DNA from: JACCSI01 sp963815285 | GTDB lineage: Bacteria > Acidobacteriota > Vicinamibacteria > Vicinamibacterales > UBA2999 | Length of the DNA: 64,000 bases | Reading direction: 5' to 3' | NCBI GenBank assembly: GCA_963815285.1 | Contig: CAWFGB010000008.1 | Location: 992,001 to 1,056,000 of the forward strand | In this document: positions 54,500 to 62,624 of the stretch, one piece after another | How the letters are laid out: the number at the start of each line of letters is the position of its first letter | Numbering within the stretch: position 1 is the first letter of the stretch | Position numbers and translations under genes: made by a program | The notes under the pieces: model-generated | Database searches by the model: none | Seen by the model: only the letters and a program-made list of their open reading frames with translations | Told to the model about the DNA's origin: nothing

Positions 54500-57400
54500 T
54501 TAGAACGTGAACCGTCCTCCCAGCTGAAAGGCTCTAGGGCCGCCCGAGCCGAACACCTGAGATGCGCGGTTGGTCGGCTGGCCAAAGGTTGCCGTGTTAC
54601 TGAGATTGAAGCTGTAGCCGCCAAGGTTGGCGACGTTGAAGACGTTGAACACCTCGAGGAAGACCGCCAGTCTGCTGGAGTCGCCCATGCCGAACGTTTT
54701 GGTGACGCGGATGTCCTGCGAGCTGAAGATGTCGCCGAACTCGTAGTCGCCGGGCAACGTTACTTGCGGAATCGCCGTGCCGCGCGCATCCCTCCCGCCG
54801 GCGTACTGCTGGTTGAATGCGGTCACGGCCGCACTCAGTTCCTCCTCGTCGCACCCGCGATTGAAGCAGTTGAAATCGACGCCGGGAATCGGCGTTGTCG
54901 TGGTGCCGTCGCCGTCGAGATCGGCGTTTGCGATGGTCGGCATGACCGGCACGCGGCTCGACATCGCCGAAATGATGCCGACCTGGACATTCCCCGGGAA
55001 GTCAAACAGCGCCGACAGGTTCAGCTGATGCCGCGACCCGGTGGGCCCGTAGGTGGCGAAGTGGTCATCGAGGTTGCTGATGGGTGTGGTGATGCCTTCC
55101 CGATCAGTGAGCGCATAGGCGGCGCCGAACAGGTAACGGTTGGAAAAGCGCTTGTCGAGTTTGACGAGGAGCCCATTGTAGACCTCGCGTCCACCGGGCG
55201 TCCAGAAGCTGATCCCGCCGGTCGAGCACTGCGCGTTCGGGTCGTTCTGTTGGCCAGCTGTGAGGCAGCCAGGGATGACGGGACTCTGCACCCCGTTGAT
55301 GTATCGATTGAATCGATTGAGGTCCAGCGACCCGAGCAGTGTGTCCTCGAACACACGGCGGACGAACTCGACGCCCAGGACTATGTTGCCCGAGAGCTCT
55401 CGCTGAACGCCGAGGTTCATGTGGATGCTGTGCTGCACCGGATATTCGGCCGGGTAAAGATCGCTCGCCGTCTTACTCAGCTGTATGTTACGCACCGATA
55501 AATCGTTTGGATCGGTGGGCGTGAGCCGCGCCTGCAGGGCCGCAATCTGCTGCGCGTAGATCTGCATGAACTGGCCGACTGTCAGGTTGGTCAGCTGATT
55601 CGCCGGCAGAGGCGCACCGATCGGCACGGGCTGCCCGCCGGCACTGAAATTCAGGATGCCCGGAAATATGTTGAAGAAGCTGGTGTGCGGCACCTGGAGA
55701 CGGCCGTTGCCGACCGGGCCGATGGCCGCGCGTTCCTGCAATCGACGCCATAGCAGTTCGGTTTCCCAGTAGAGACCCGCGCCGCCGCGCACGACCGTCT
55801 TGCTTTCCTTGTCGAGCGTCCAGGCAAACCCGAACGAGGGCGACCAGTTGTTGTAGTTGTTCTTCGTGGGGCTGAGATCGCTGCCGTAGAGGGGTGCCAG
55901 GTACGCCGGTTTGTCCAGGTCGCGATTGACCAGCGTGCTCTCGAAGTTCCACGCCAGGCCGTAGTTGAGCGTGAACCGGGGACCGACCCGCCACGTGTCC
56001 TGGCTGTACAAGCGAATGCGGCTGTTCACCTTGGCCTCGTCGACGTTGTAGGGTGGCGGCTGTCCCGGATCACCCACGCCCGCGACACCACCCGCAAACG
56101 GCAGGTTCAGGAAGTCCTGGTCCGTTTGAATGCTGGTCGGCAGGTTCGGGAAGAACCCCAGAAACGCCGCGGGAATCGACGCCCGGATGAACTCTGGGGA
56201 GAAGGCCACCGTGCACGCCGGATCGCAGAACCCCCAGAAGCCGGTACCTGGGGCGTACTCGAATTCCGTGCCGAACCGGAAGCGATGGTTGCCCTTCACC
56301 CAGGTCAACGTGTCGACAAAGGTGTAACGATACAGATCGCGCCCCTGGGTCGCGTTCAAGGTATTGCCGACCGTGACGTTGGTCCCGTTGATATTGAGAG
56401 ACGGAAAGCCGAGGCCGACGCAGCCGCTGCACGACGCTTCGTCCGCGAACAGGTTTCGGTTTCGCCAATAGGTGAAGTTGAAGCGGAAGTCATTCAGCAG
56501 CGTTGGCGACATGATGGACGTGAGGCCAATCACCCCCTGTTCCGAGCGGTTCACGTTGCGCAGCCAGTTCGACGGCAGCACCGCCGCGCCGCTCGGCCCG
56601 AACCCTTTGTTCTGATCATGCGAAAAACGGAAAAAGGCGGTGTGCGTGCTCGACGCTCTCCAGTCGAAGCGCGTGCTGAACAGATGCCCGCGATACGGGT
56701 TCGGGAACACCCCGGCGAGCGCGCTGGCCGACGCGAGGTTCGGTTGGAACGAGACGACTCCTTCCTGGGTGGTGTACTCGTAGTTGGTGAAATGAAAGAG
56801 ACGATCGCGGCGAACCGGGCCGCCCAGCCACACGCCCGGATTGCTCCGGGAGAACTCGGGGTCCGGGTTGAGCGGATCACGGCTGAGCGCCGGGTAGGCG
56901 GCCATGTCGTTGTTGCGGAAGAACCAATAGCCCGACCCGCGCAGATCGTTGCTGCCGCTGCGCGTCACGATGTTCACCGAGCCCACGCTGGTGATGCCGG
57001 TCGACAAGTCGAAATTGGCTGAGGAGAGCTGGAACTCCTCGACGACTTCCTGCGAGAAGTTCATTGCCGTGTTGCCTTCGATCGAATTGCGGATGTTGCC
57101 GCCGTCCACCGTGATGGCGGTTTTGTTGGAATCGCCGCCGAGGATCGAGACAGAGAACAGCGAGTTGTACTGTGAGGTTGACCCCGGGTTCGCCGTCACC
57201 CCTGGTTCCAGGAAGGCGAGCTGCAGGAAACTGCGTCCGTTCAGCGGCAGTTCCTGAATCTTCTGCCGCGTGATCACCCCGCTCACGGCGTGCGCTTCGG
57301 TTTCGACGTGGATGGCAGTGGCGGCGACTGTGACGGTCTCAGTGGCCTCGCCGAGCTCCATCCGCAGATCAAGGGTCACGACTCTGCCGGTCGCGACCGT

Positions 57401-57721
57401 GACCTCGGCCCGCCGAGTGCGAAAGCCCGTGAGGACGGCGACCACCTCGTAACCGCCGGCAGCCAGCGAAGGCGCCGAGTAGGTACCGTCGGCGGCGGAG
57501 ATGACGTGACGCTCGACCCCCGTTCCCTGCTGACGGATTGTGATGGAGGCTCCGGGAACCACCGCATCGGACTGGTCGCGGACGGTGCCGGCAATCGTGC
57601 CGACAGGCGCCTGCGCCCACGCCGCCGTGGCGACCACAACGCCTGCCACAAAGGCGCCGATGGTGCGGTGTATGACCGAGGACCTGAAAAGGCTGATACC
57701 GGCGCGCACCACGTGTCTCAT
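54500..57721 (-). CDS. Oar-like TonB-dependent receptor with carboxypeptidase-regulatory domain
   Basis: Outer-membrane receptor of 1073 residues from ATG 57721, which has AAGGAG 5 bases upstream. After a signal peptide (VVVATAAWAQA) comes a carboxypeptidase-D regulatory-like Ig fold (GTIAGTVRDQSDAVVPGASITIRQ...YEVVAVLTGF), then a plug (ITRQKIQELPLNGRSFLQLAFL) and a large beta-barrel ending GGRFTF with the terminal aromatic expected for barrel assembly. Oar-type receptors in Acidobacteriota are thought to import or display large ligands. It leads an operon with an ABC-2 exporter, which is an unusual partner. Confidence 0.9.
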   Translation of the reverse strand: MRHVVRAGISLFRSSVIHRTIGAFVAGVVVATAAWAQAPVGTIAGTVRDQSDAVVPGASITIRQQGTGVERHVISAADGTYSAPSLAAGGYEVVAVLTGFRTRRAEVTVATGRVVTLDLRMELGEATETVTVAATAIHVETEAHAVSGVITRQKIQELPLNGRSFLQLAFLEPGVTANPGSTSQYNSLFSVSILGGDSNKTAITVDGGNIRNSIEGNTAMNFSQEVVEEFQLSSANFDLSTGITSVGSVNIVTRSGSNDLRGSGYWFFRNNDMAAYPALSRDPLNPDPEFSRSNPGVWLGGPVRRDRLFHFTNYEYTTQEGVVSFQPNLASASALAGVFPNPYRGHLFSTRFDWRASSTHTAFFRFSHDQNKGFGPSGAAVLPSNWLRNVNRSEQGVIGLTSIMSPTLLNDFRFNFTYWRNRNLFADEASCSGCVGLGFPSLNINGTNVTVGNTLNATQGRDLYRYTFVDTLTWVKGNHRFRFGTEFEYAPGTGFWGFCDPACTVAFSPEFIRASIPAAFLGFFPNLPTSIQTDQDFLNLPFAGGVAGVGDPGQPPPYNVDEAKVNSRIRLYSQDTWRVGPRFTLNYGLAWNFESTLVNRDLDKPAYLAPLYGSDLSPTKNNYNNWSPSFGFAWTLDKESKTVVRGGAGLYWETELLWRRLQERAAIGPVGNGRLQVPHTSFFNIFPGILNFSAGGQPVPIGAPLPANQLTNLTVGQFMQIYAQQIAALQARLTPTDPNDLSVRNIQLSKTASDLYPAEYPVQHSIHMNLGVQRELSGNIVLGVEFVRRVFEDTLLGSLDLNRFNRYINGVQSPVIPGCLTAGQQNDPNAQCSTGGISFWTPGGREVYNGLLVKLDKRFSNRYLFGAAYALTDREGITTPISNLDDHFATYGPTGSRHQLNLSALFDFPGNVQVGIISAMSSRVPVMPTIANADLDGDGTTTTPIPGVDFNCFNRGCDEEELSAAVTAFNQQYAGGRDARGTAIPQVTLPGDYEFGDIFSSQDIRVTKTFGMGDSSRLAVFLEVFNVFNVANLGGYSFNLSNTATFGQPTNRASQVFGSGGPRAFQLGGRFTF

Positions 57722-57934
57722 ACGTTCTCCTTCAAGAACTGCTGTCAACGTCGGGCGACGGGCGATAGAACACCCTGGTTAGCCAGGTGAGGCGCCGATT
57801 ATCGGCTGATGGAGCACAACAATGTCAAGGAATAAGCGGAGAGGCAGGCGCCTCCATCCCGCTACAACAGTCCCCAGGCTGGTGGGATCGCTCAGACGAT
57901 GCCGAGAGCGACCAGAACGAGCCTCTCGAGTGCC

Positions 57935-58528
57935 TCAACGCAGCTGTCGAAGCACCGCCGGCGGGATGACACACGACAGGGGGCGTTCTTTTCCGACCAG
58001 TTCCAGCGTGACGGTAGTAGTCGGCGCAAACGCGGGATAGTCGAACGTGAAGCGGCCGCCTCCGGCCGAAAGGGAGCGTTCAACGGGTGCAGTCGGCTTG
58101 CCGCCGCGCTTCACCACGAAATCGGTGAGCGTGTTCTTCGCGCCCTTGACCGGTGTAATCGCGATGGTGATGCGCGTGCGTTGTGCAGCGCCATAACTTG
58201 GCTGCGGTGCCGGCTGCTTACGCCGGACGGCGGTCCAGACTTCATAGGCGACCTGCTTGTAGCCGGTGTACCAGGCTAGTTCGAAATCCTCGTTCTTGCA
58301 GAGATCGGTATCCCAAAAGACACAGGCAGGGTTGTCGCCGCCTTGCTTTCCGCACTCGATCGCGTTGTAGTAATTCTCCGCGCTGATCGGCTGAATGCCC
58401 TTGTTCCACGCGGGCGTTGGTGCCGGACGTACTTGTGCCGTGATCTGAGCGTCGACCGTCACAGGGAGCAACACAACCACCACGGCGAGTGCGGCGACAG
58501 AGCAGCAGATGGTGGACACGTTACGCAT
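57935..58528 (-). CDS. Secreted protein of unknown function
   Basis: 197 residues from ATG 58528; 25 in-frame codons upstream are rejected because this start gives a clean signal peptide (CCSVAALAVVVVLLPVTVDAQ). The mature part has Cys residues (YNAIECGKQGGDNPACVFWDTDLC; RPLSCVIPP) consistent with disulfides, and a beta-rich C-terminal region (FTFDYPAFAPTTTVTLELV). No family recognised. It lies between the TonB-receptor operon and the divergent glycosyltransferase. Confidence 0.65.
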   Translation of the reverse strand: MRNVSTICCSVAALAVVVVLLPVTVDAQITAQVRPAPTPAWNKGIQPISAENYYNAIECGKQGGDNPACVFWDTDLCKNEDFELAWYTGYKQVAYEVWTAVRRKQPAPQPSYGAAQRTRITIAITPVKGAKNTLTDFVVKRGGKPTAPVERSLSAGGGRFTFDYPAFAPTTTVTLELVGKERPLSCVIPPAVLRQLR

Positions 58529-58768
58529 GGCCAGTGCGCCGAGTATACGGCAGCGATGCGCGTAGCGCACTCGCGCCGCAACCGCCGACGCCGATCGATA
58601 CAATGCAATCGATGGGCGTTGCCGAGATCAGGTAAAGACCCTCACTGAGCAGAGGGGGTTGTCGCGAGTAACGCCGCGCTGTTGTCCTCCGCGCCCGCGA
58701 GGCGCTCAAACGGCTGCGTGAACTGCACATGCCGGACGAATAAATGATCAGGCGAAAGCATCACGACA

Positions 58769-59779
58769 TTGTCAGGTGCTGAACTACGCGTGTCCGTGCT
58801 GATGCCGGCCTGGAACGCCGCGCGCACCCTGACCGCCTGCCTCAACAGCCTCCAGCGCCAGACGCTCGCTGATTGGGAATGCGTGGTGGTGGACGACGGG
58901 TCGGCTGACGACACGGCCGCCCTGGTACGCGACCGCGCCGCCGGTGACGCGCGCATCATCCTGATCTCGATGCCGCGACACGGCCTTGTGCCGGCGCTCA
59001 ACCGCGGCCTCGCGCACTGCCGCGCGCCGCTTATCGCCCGCATGGATGCAGACGACGTGATGCATTCCGAGCGACTGGCCGCACAGGCCAATGCGCTCGA
59101 CCGCGATTCGACCCTCGCCGCCGTCGGCTGTCATGTCCGGATCTTCCCGCGCGCCATGCTATCCCCACGCTTGCGCGAGTATGAAGCGTGGCTCAACAGC
59201 ATGCAATCACCTGACGACATCATGCGGGACGCATTCGTTGAGTGTCCGATCGCGCACCCGACGCTGATGATGCGGCGCGCGATGGCCGACATGACCTACT
59301 GTGACCGCGGATGGCCCGAAGATTACGACCTGGTGCTTCGCGCGCTGAGCTCAGGATTACGCGTCGGCGTTGTTCCTCGTCGTCTGCTGGCCTGGCGCGA
59401 TCGGGCAGATCGTTGGAGTCGGACTGAGCCCGCATATGCCATTGTGCAATTCAGCGCCTGTAAGGCGCACTACCTGGCGAGTGGTTTTCTCGCGGCCCGC
59501 GAGTCCTACGTACTATGGGGCTACGGCGCGACCGGCCGCATGCTGCGGCGAGCGCTTGCCACGCACGGCAAGACGCCCACGCACATCGTCGAGGTCAAGG
59601 TGTCACGCGTCGGCCAGCGGATTCACGGCGCGCCGGTGATCCCGATTGGGGAGCTTGCGGCGTTGCGCGGACAACCAATCGTTGTCTCGGTTGCGCGCGT
59701 TGGCCCACGCAGTGAGATACGCGCCGCTCTCGCGGCTATGCAGTTCGTCGAGGGCCAGGATTTCGTGTGCGCTGCGTGA
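58769..59779 (+). CDS. Family 2 glycosyltransferase fused to a C-terminal Rossmann-like domain
   Basis: 336 residues from TTG 58769 (another possible start GTG 58787). The GT2 domain begins VSVLMPAWNAARTLTACL, with CVVVDDGSADDTAAL and the ARMDADDVMH region (D-x-D-D), then GWPEDYDLVLRAL as a later acceptor loop. From about residue 240 (SYVLWGYGATGRMLRRAL) a small Rossmann-like domain resembling the N-terminus of PglD-type proteins follows. It would add a sugar to a cell-surface glycan. Its stop codon (TGA) abuts the stop of the convergent glycosyltransferase, together forming TGATCA. Confidence 0.85.
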   Translation: MSGAELRVSVLMPAWNAARTLTACLNSLQRQTLADWECVVVDDGSADDTAALVRDRAAGDARIILISMPRHGLVPALNRGLAHCRAPLIARMDADDVMHSERLAAQANALDRDSTLAAVGCHVRIFPRAMLSPRLREYEAWLNSMQSPDDIMRDAFVECPIAHPTLMMRRAMADMTYCDRGWPEDYDLVLRALSSGLRVGVVPRRLLAWRDRADRWSRTEPAYAIVQFSACKAHYLASGFLAARESYVLWGYGATGRMLRRALATHGKTPTHIVEVKVSRVGQRIHGAPVIPIGELAALRGQPIVVSVARVGPRSEIRAALAAMQFVEGQDFVCAA

Positions 59780-61039
59780 TCAGCACGCATTGGCCAGTAG
59801 CGTGTCGATGGCATCGCAGGCGCGCTGTGGTCCATTTTCACCCTGGACGATTGCGCCCACCTCGGCCGCGCGCTGCGTGTAGCGAGGTTCGGCCAGCAGG
59901 CCAAGTTCCTCCACTAGACGCGACACGGTGTACTGCCGAGGGTATACGGTCCTGGCTACTCCGAGGCGCGTGACCCGTGCCGCGTTGTCCGGCTGGTCGT
60001 GCGAGTGCGGCACGACCAGCATAGGACGCCCATTGACGAGCGCCTGGTGCAGCGTTCCAGCCCCGCCCTGATGCACGACCGCCGAGGCACGAGCGAAAAG
60101 GGCCGCGTGCGGCGCGAACTCGGCGACGTGCACGTCGCGGCCGACGTGCGACGGCCGGTTTTGCACGTGGGGCCCGACGAGCAGCACCGCGCGCTGCCCG
60201 AGTTGCTCCGCTGTGCGCGCGCTGATCTCGTAAAACGTTCCTGCGGCGCTTACCGCCGACGTGCCCAACGTAAACACCACAGGCGGCGGACCTTCGTCGA
60301 GAAACCGCGTCAACGTTTCAGGCAGCGGCATCTCCGGCCCGTTGTACAGCGAGGGCCCGGTCACACACACGTTCGACGGCCAGTCCGGTTGCGGCGTGGC
60401 CATGACCTTGGAGAACAGCGCCAGCACCAGGTGGGGGGAATGCTGGCCGGCCAGAATCGGGTTGGATCCGCGCGCCAGCCCGCGGGTCACTCGGAACTGC
60501 TGAATCGGTTCTGCCCACGCTCGCGTGATGCGATTGGTCAGCCAGAGAAACGTGCGGCTCAGGTTTGTTGAACGTGCGAGCCACGGCTGTATCCAGGGCG
60601 CTGGCGGCGGCACGACCGGATCGCTGACGGAAAAAAACGACATCGGCGCGAGCACGGCCGATGCCCAACGGATGCGGCGCTCTTCGGCGACGATGGGACC
60701 GGCTGGCACAGCCGGATGCGTGATCAGCAAGTCGGCGCCATCGGCCGCGTTCGTCAGATCGGCGTGTGAATCCCTAAGCGACGGGATGATGACTTGGCCA
60801 AAAAGCACTTGTGGGCCCGTGGCGGGGTCCATGATTCGCGCTGCGATCTCGCGATCGTGAATCGAGATGTCGGGGCGGACGGGCATGAAGCGCAAGCCCT
60901 CGCGCTCGACGATCTCACGATAGACCGGGGGCATCGCGAGCACGGGTTCGTGACCACGGTCCCGTAGTGCCAGGGCCAACCCAATGAACGGATAGAGGTC
61001 GCCGTACGATCCCCAGGTGGTGATGACGATGCGAGCCAT
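59780..61039 (-). CDS. GT1-type (UGT-like) glycosyltransferase
   Basis: 419 residues, two Rossmann-like domains. The N-terminal half opens IVITTWGSYGDLYPFIGLALALRDRGHEPVL, the acceptor domain. The donor-binding domain contains VVFTLGTSAV and the signature SAVVHQGGAGTLHQALVNGRPML...PHSHDQPDNAARV, matching macrolide/sterol glycosyltransferases. It is convergent with the GT2 gene and its stop is the complementary half of the shared TGATCA. The acceptor is unknown. Confidence 0.9.
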   Translation of the reverse strand: MARIVITTWGSYGDLYPFIGLALALRDRGHEPVLAMPPVYREIVEREGLRFMPVRPDISIHDREIAARIMDPATGPQVLFGQVIIPSLRDSHADLTNAADGADLLITHPAVPAGPIVAEERRIRWASAVLAPMSFFSVSDPVVPPPAPWIQPWLARSTNLSRTFLWLTNRITRAWAEPIQQFRVTRGLARGSNPILAGQHSPHLVLALFSKVMATPQPDWPSNVCVTGPSLYNGPEMPLPETLTRFLDEGPPPVVFTLGTSAVSAAGTFYEISARTAEQLGQRAVLLVGPHVQNRPSHVGRDVHVAEFAPHAALFARASAVVHQGGAGTLHQALVNGRPMLVVPHSHDQPDNAARVTRLGVARTVYPRQYTVSRLVEELGLLAEPRYTQRAAEVGAIVQGENGPQRACDAIDTLLANAC

Positions 61040-61153
61040 CAGGTCGTCGCCCTAACGTAAGCCCGAAGCGTTCGCAGACGGTAGGAACGCGCAGCAGCTC
61101 GACGAAGCGCAACTCCTCAGTATCGCTTGGCCTGGCGCAGGCGGCAGCTGACG

Positions 61154-62209
61154 TCAATACTCGCTGAAGATCCGCTGAATTTCGCTGCGTTCTTTGGTTT
61201 TGGTGAGAGCCAACATCAACAGGATACGGGCCTTGAGCGGCGCGTGATCTTCAGCGGACACGGTGAAATCGCGGCGGCGCTGCAGCGCGGGGTCGCTGCT
61301 CGGCGATCGCGACGGGCTGGGTGGCGCGATGCGGCCGGAACCGGTCCGCGTGCTGGTCACGATGAAGGCGCCTTTTTCGGCCGCGTAGTCCAGGCCTTCG
61401 ACTTGCGTCCCGCTGGTGGCGCCCGCACCGGCGGTGGCGAGAACGACACCACGCGCGCCGCCATCCACGGCTGCTTTGATGAGGTCTCCCGGAGCACCCT
61501 GATACGTCAGGATCACGTCGACTCGTGGCAACTCTTTGAGAGCGCTGACGTCGAATTCGCTTCGCGAAGTGTGTCTTTGGGTGATTTGCCTGAAAAAGGC
61601 AACCCGATCGTTATCCACAACGCCCAGCTGACCATAATCGCCGCTCCGGAAGGTGTGCAGCCTGAGCGCGTCGGTCTTGGTCACGTCACGGGCGGAATTG
61701 ATCTCGTCGTTCAGGACGACGAGCGCGCCTTTGTCTCGGGCGGCTGGGTCGGCGGCGGCACGGACGGCATCCATCAGGTTGGCCGGCCCCTCGTAGCCGA
61801 CGGTGCTGGGGTTGCGCATCGAGCCGACCACAACGACCGGCCGAGCGTCTTTCACCGTCAGGTGCAGGAAGAAGGCCGTCTCTTCGAGCGTGTCCGTACC
61901 GCTCGTCACGACGACGCCGGAGAGCGCTTGATCCTTGGTGAAGAGCTCGTTGATGCGCCGTGAGAGATCAAGCCACTGCTCGAGCGTCAGCTGGCTGCTG
62001 GCCACATTGGCGAACTGCTCGTACGTCAGCCTGACCTGCTTATCGAGGCCAGGCATGGACTTGGCGAGCTCCTCCGCAGTCAGCCGGCCACCGTCGCGAT
62101 TGGAAATGGTCCCGCCCGTCGCCAGCATATGGACGTGCGGAAGGGTTTGCGCTGCCGCCGACCCGGTCCAGAGCAGCAGGAACAGGACGAGGGCGAAAAG
62201 CTGCGTCAT
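61154..62209 (-). CDS. Periplasmic type II asparaginase
   Basis: 351 residues with a Sec signal peptide (FALVLFLLLWTGSAAA, about 5-20). Hydrolyses L-asparagine (and often glutamine). First catalytic segment LATGGTIS (T34 the likely nucleophile), second VVTSGTDTLEETAFFL, then a SARDVTKTDALRL segment. Length fits type II enzymes with signal. It overlaps the small upstream gene by 4 bases (ATGA), so the two are translationally coupled. Confidence 0.92.
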   Translation of the reverse strand: MTQLFALVLFLLLWTGSAAAQTLPHVHMLATGGTISNRDGGRLTAEELAKSMPGLDKQVRLTYEQFANVASSQLTLEQWLDLSRRINELFTKDQALSGVVVTSGTDTLEETAFFLHLTVKDARPVVVVGSMRNPSTVGYEGPANLMDAVRAAADPAARDKGALVVLNDEINSARDVTKTDALRLHTFRSGDYGQLGVVDNDRVAFFRQITQRHTSRSEFDVSALKELPRVDVILTYQGAPGDLIKAAVDGGARGVVLATAGAGATSGTQVEGLDYAAEKGAFIVTSTRTGSGRIAPPSPSRSPSSDPALQRRRDFTVSAEDHAPLKARILLMLALTKTKERSEIQRIFSEY

Positions 62210-62412
62210 TGTTTGGTGCCGTTATACACCAAGGCGAGCCAGCGACTCAGCTGCGCCGCGGCCTCCTCAGGTGTGGTCCCGTAAAACGGCATCATCGAGG
62301 TCGGCATGCCCGGTAAGCGCGCGATCTGCGCGCGCCAGCGGGATTGGGAAATGGCCTGCACTTCAATCATGTAGGTGCGGCCAGCGATATGTTTTTCGTA
62401 GCGGTGTGTCAC
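62206..62412 (-). CDS. Small conserved-looking protein coupled to asparaginase
   Basis: 68 residues, soluble: MTHRYEKHIAGRTYMIEV, RWRAQIARLPG, MPFYGTTPEEAAAQLSRWL. This pattern (YEVEV..., RWRA...P, MPFYG.TPEEAA..L) seems familiar from short unannotated proteins of Acidobacteriota, but I cannot name a family. Its stop overlaps the asparaginase ATG by 4 bases. The start at 62412 overlaps a tiny divergent frame. Confidence 0.6.
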   Translation of the reverse strand: MTHRYEKHIAGRTYMIEVQAISQSRWRAQIARLPGMPTSMMPFYGTTPEEAAAQLSRWLALVYNGTKQ

Positions 62413-62519
62413 GTCGTCGGGCGAAAAAGAAGACCCGTGACTTTGGCACGCCCACGCCGGCGAAACAAGCGAAGCCTCGTACGAAGCACGCGGCAGCGAC
62501 GATTTGGTCAGCCACTTAA
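62406..62519 (+). CDS. Tiny basic peptide with its own terminator
   Basis: A 37-residue frame from GTG 62406 to TAA 62517-62519: MSRRRAKKKTRDFGTPTPAK, then QAKPRTKHAAATIWSAT. It is strongly Lys/Arg-rich. No good ribosome-binding site is visible, and it overlaps the start of the 68-residue gene by 7 bases. In favour: a hairpin with a T run begins 5 bases after the stop. It could be a small nucleic-acid-binding peptide, or simply chance. Confidence 0.35.
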   Translation: MSRRRAKKKTRDFGTPTPAKQAKPRTKHAAATIWSAT

Positions 62520-62524
62520 GGCCG

Positions 62525-62546
62525 AAAGATCGGCAGATCTTTTTTT
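62525..62546 (+). terminator. Intrinsic terminator
   Basis: AAAGATC (62525-62531), loop GGCA, GATCTTT (62536-62542) followed by TTTT. A 7-bp stem with an 8-base T stretch counting the stem end. It follows the tiny basic frame by 5 bases. Confidence 0.6.
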
Positions 62547-62624
62547 GGGTGTCTCAGCGTCCACAGGCTTTCCACCGTCCATCCACAGGATTTGCACACC
62601 TGATGTACCCTACAGTTGTTCCCA

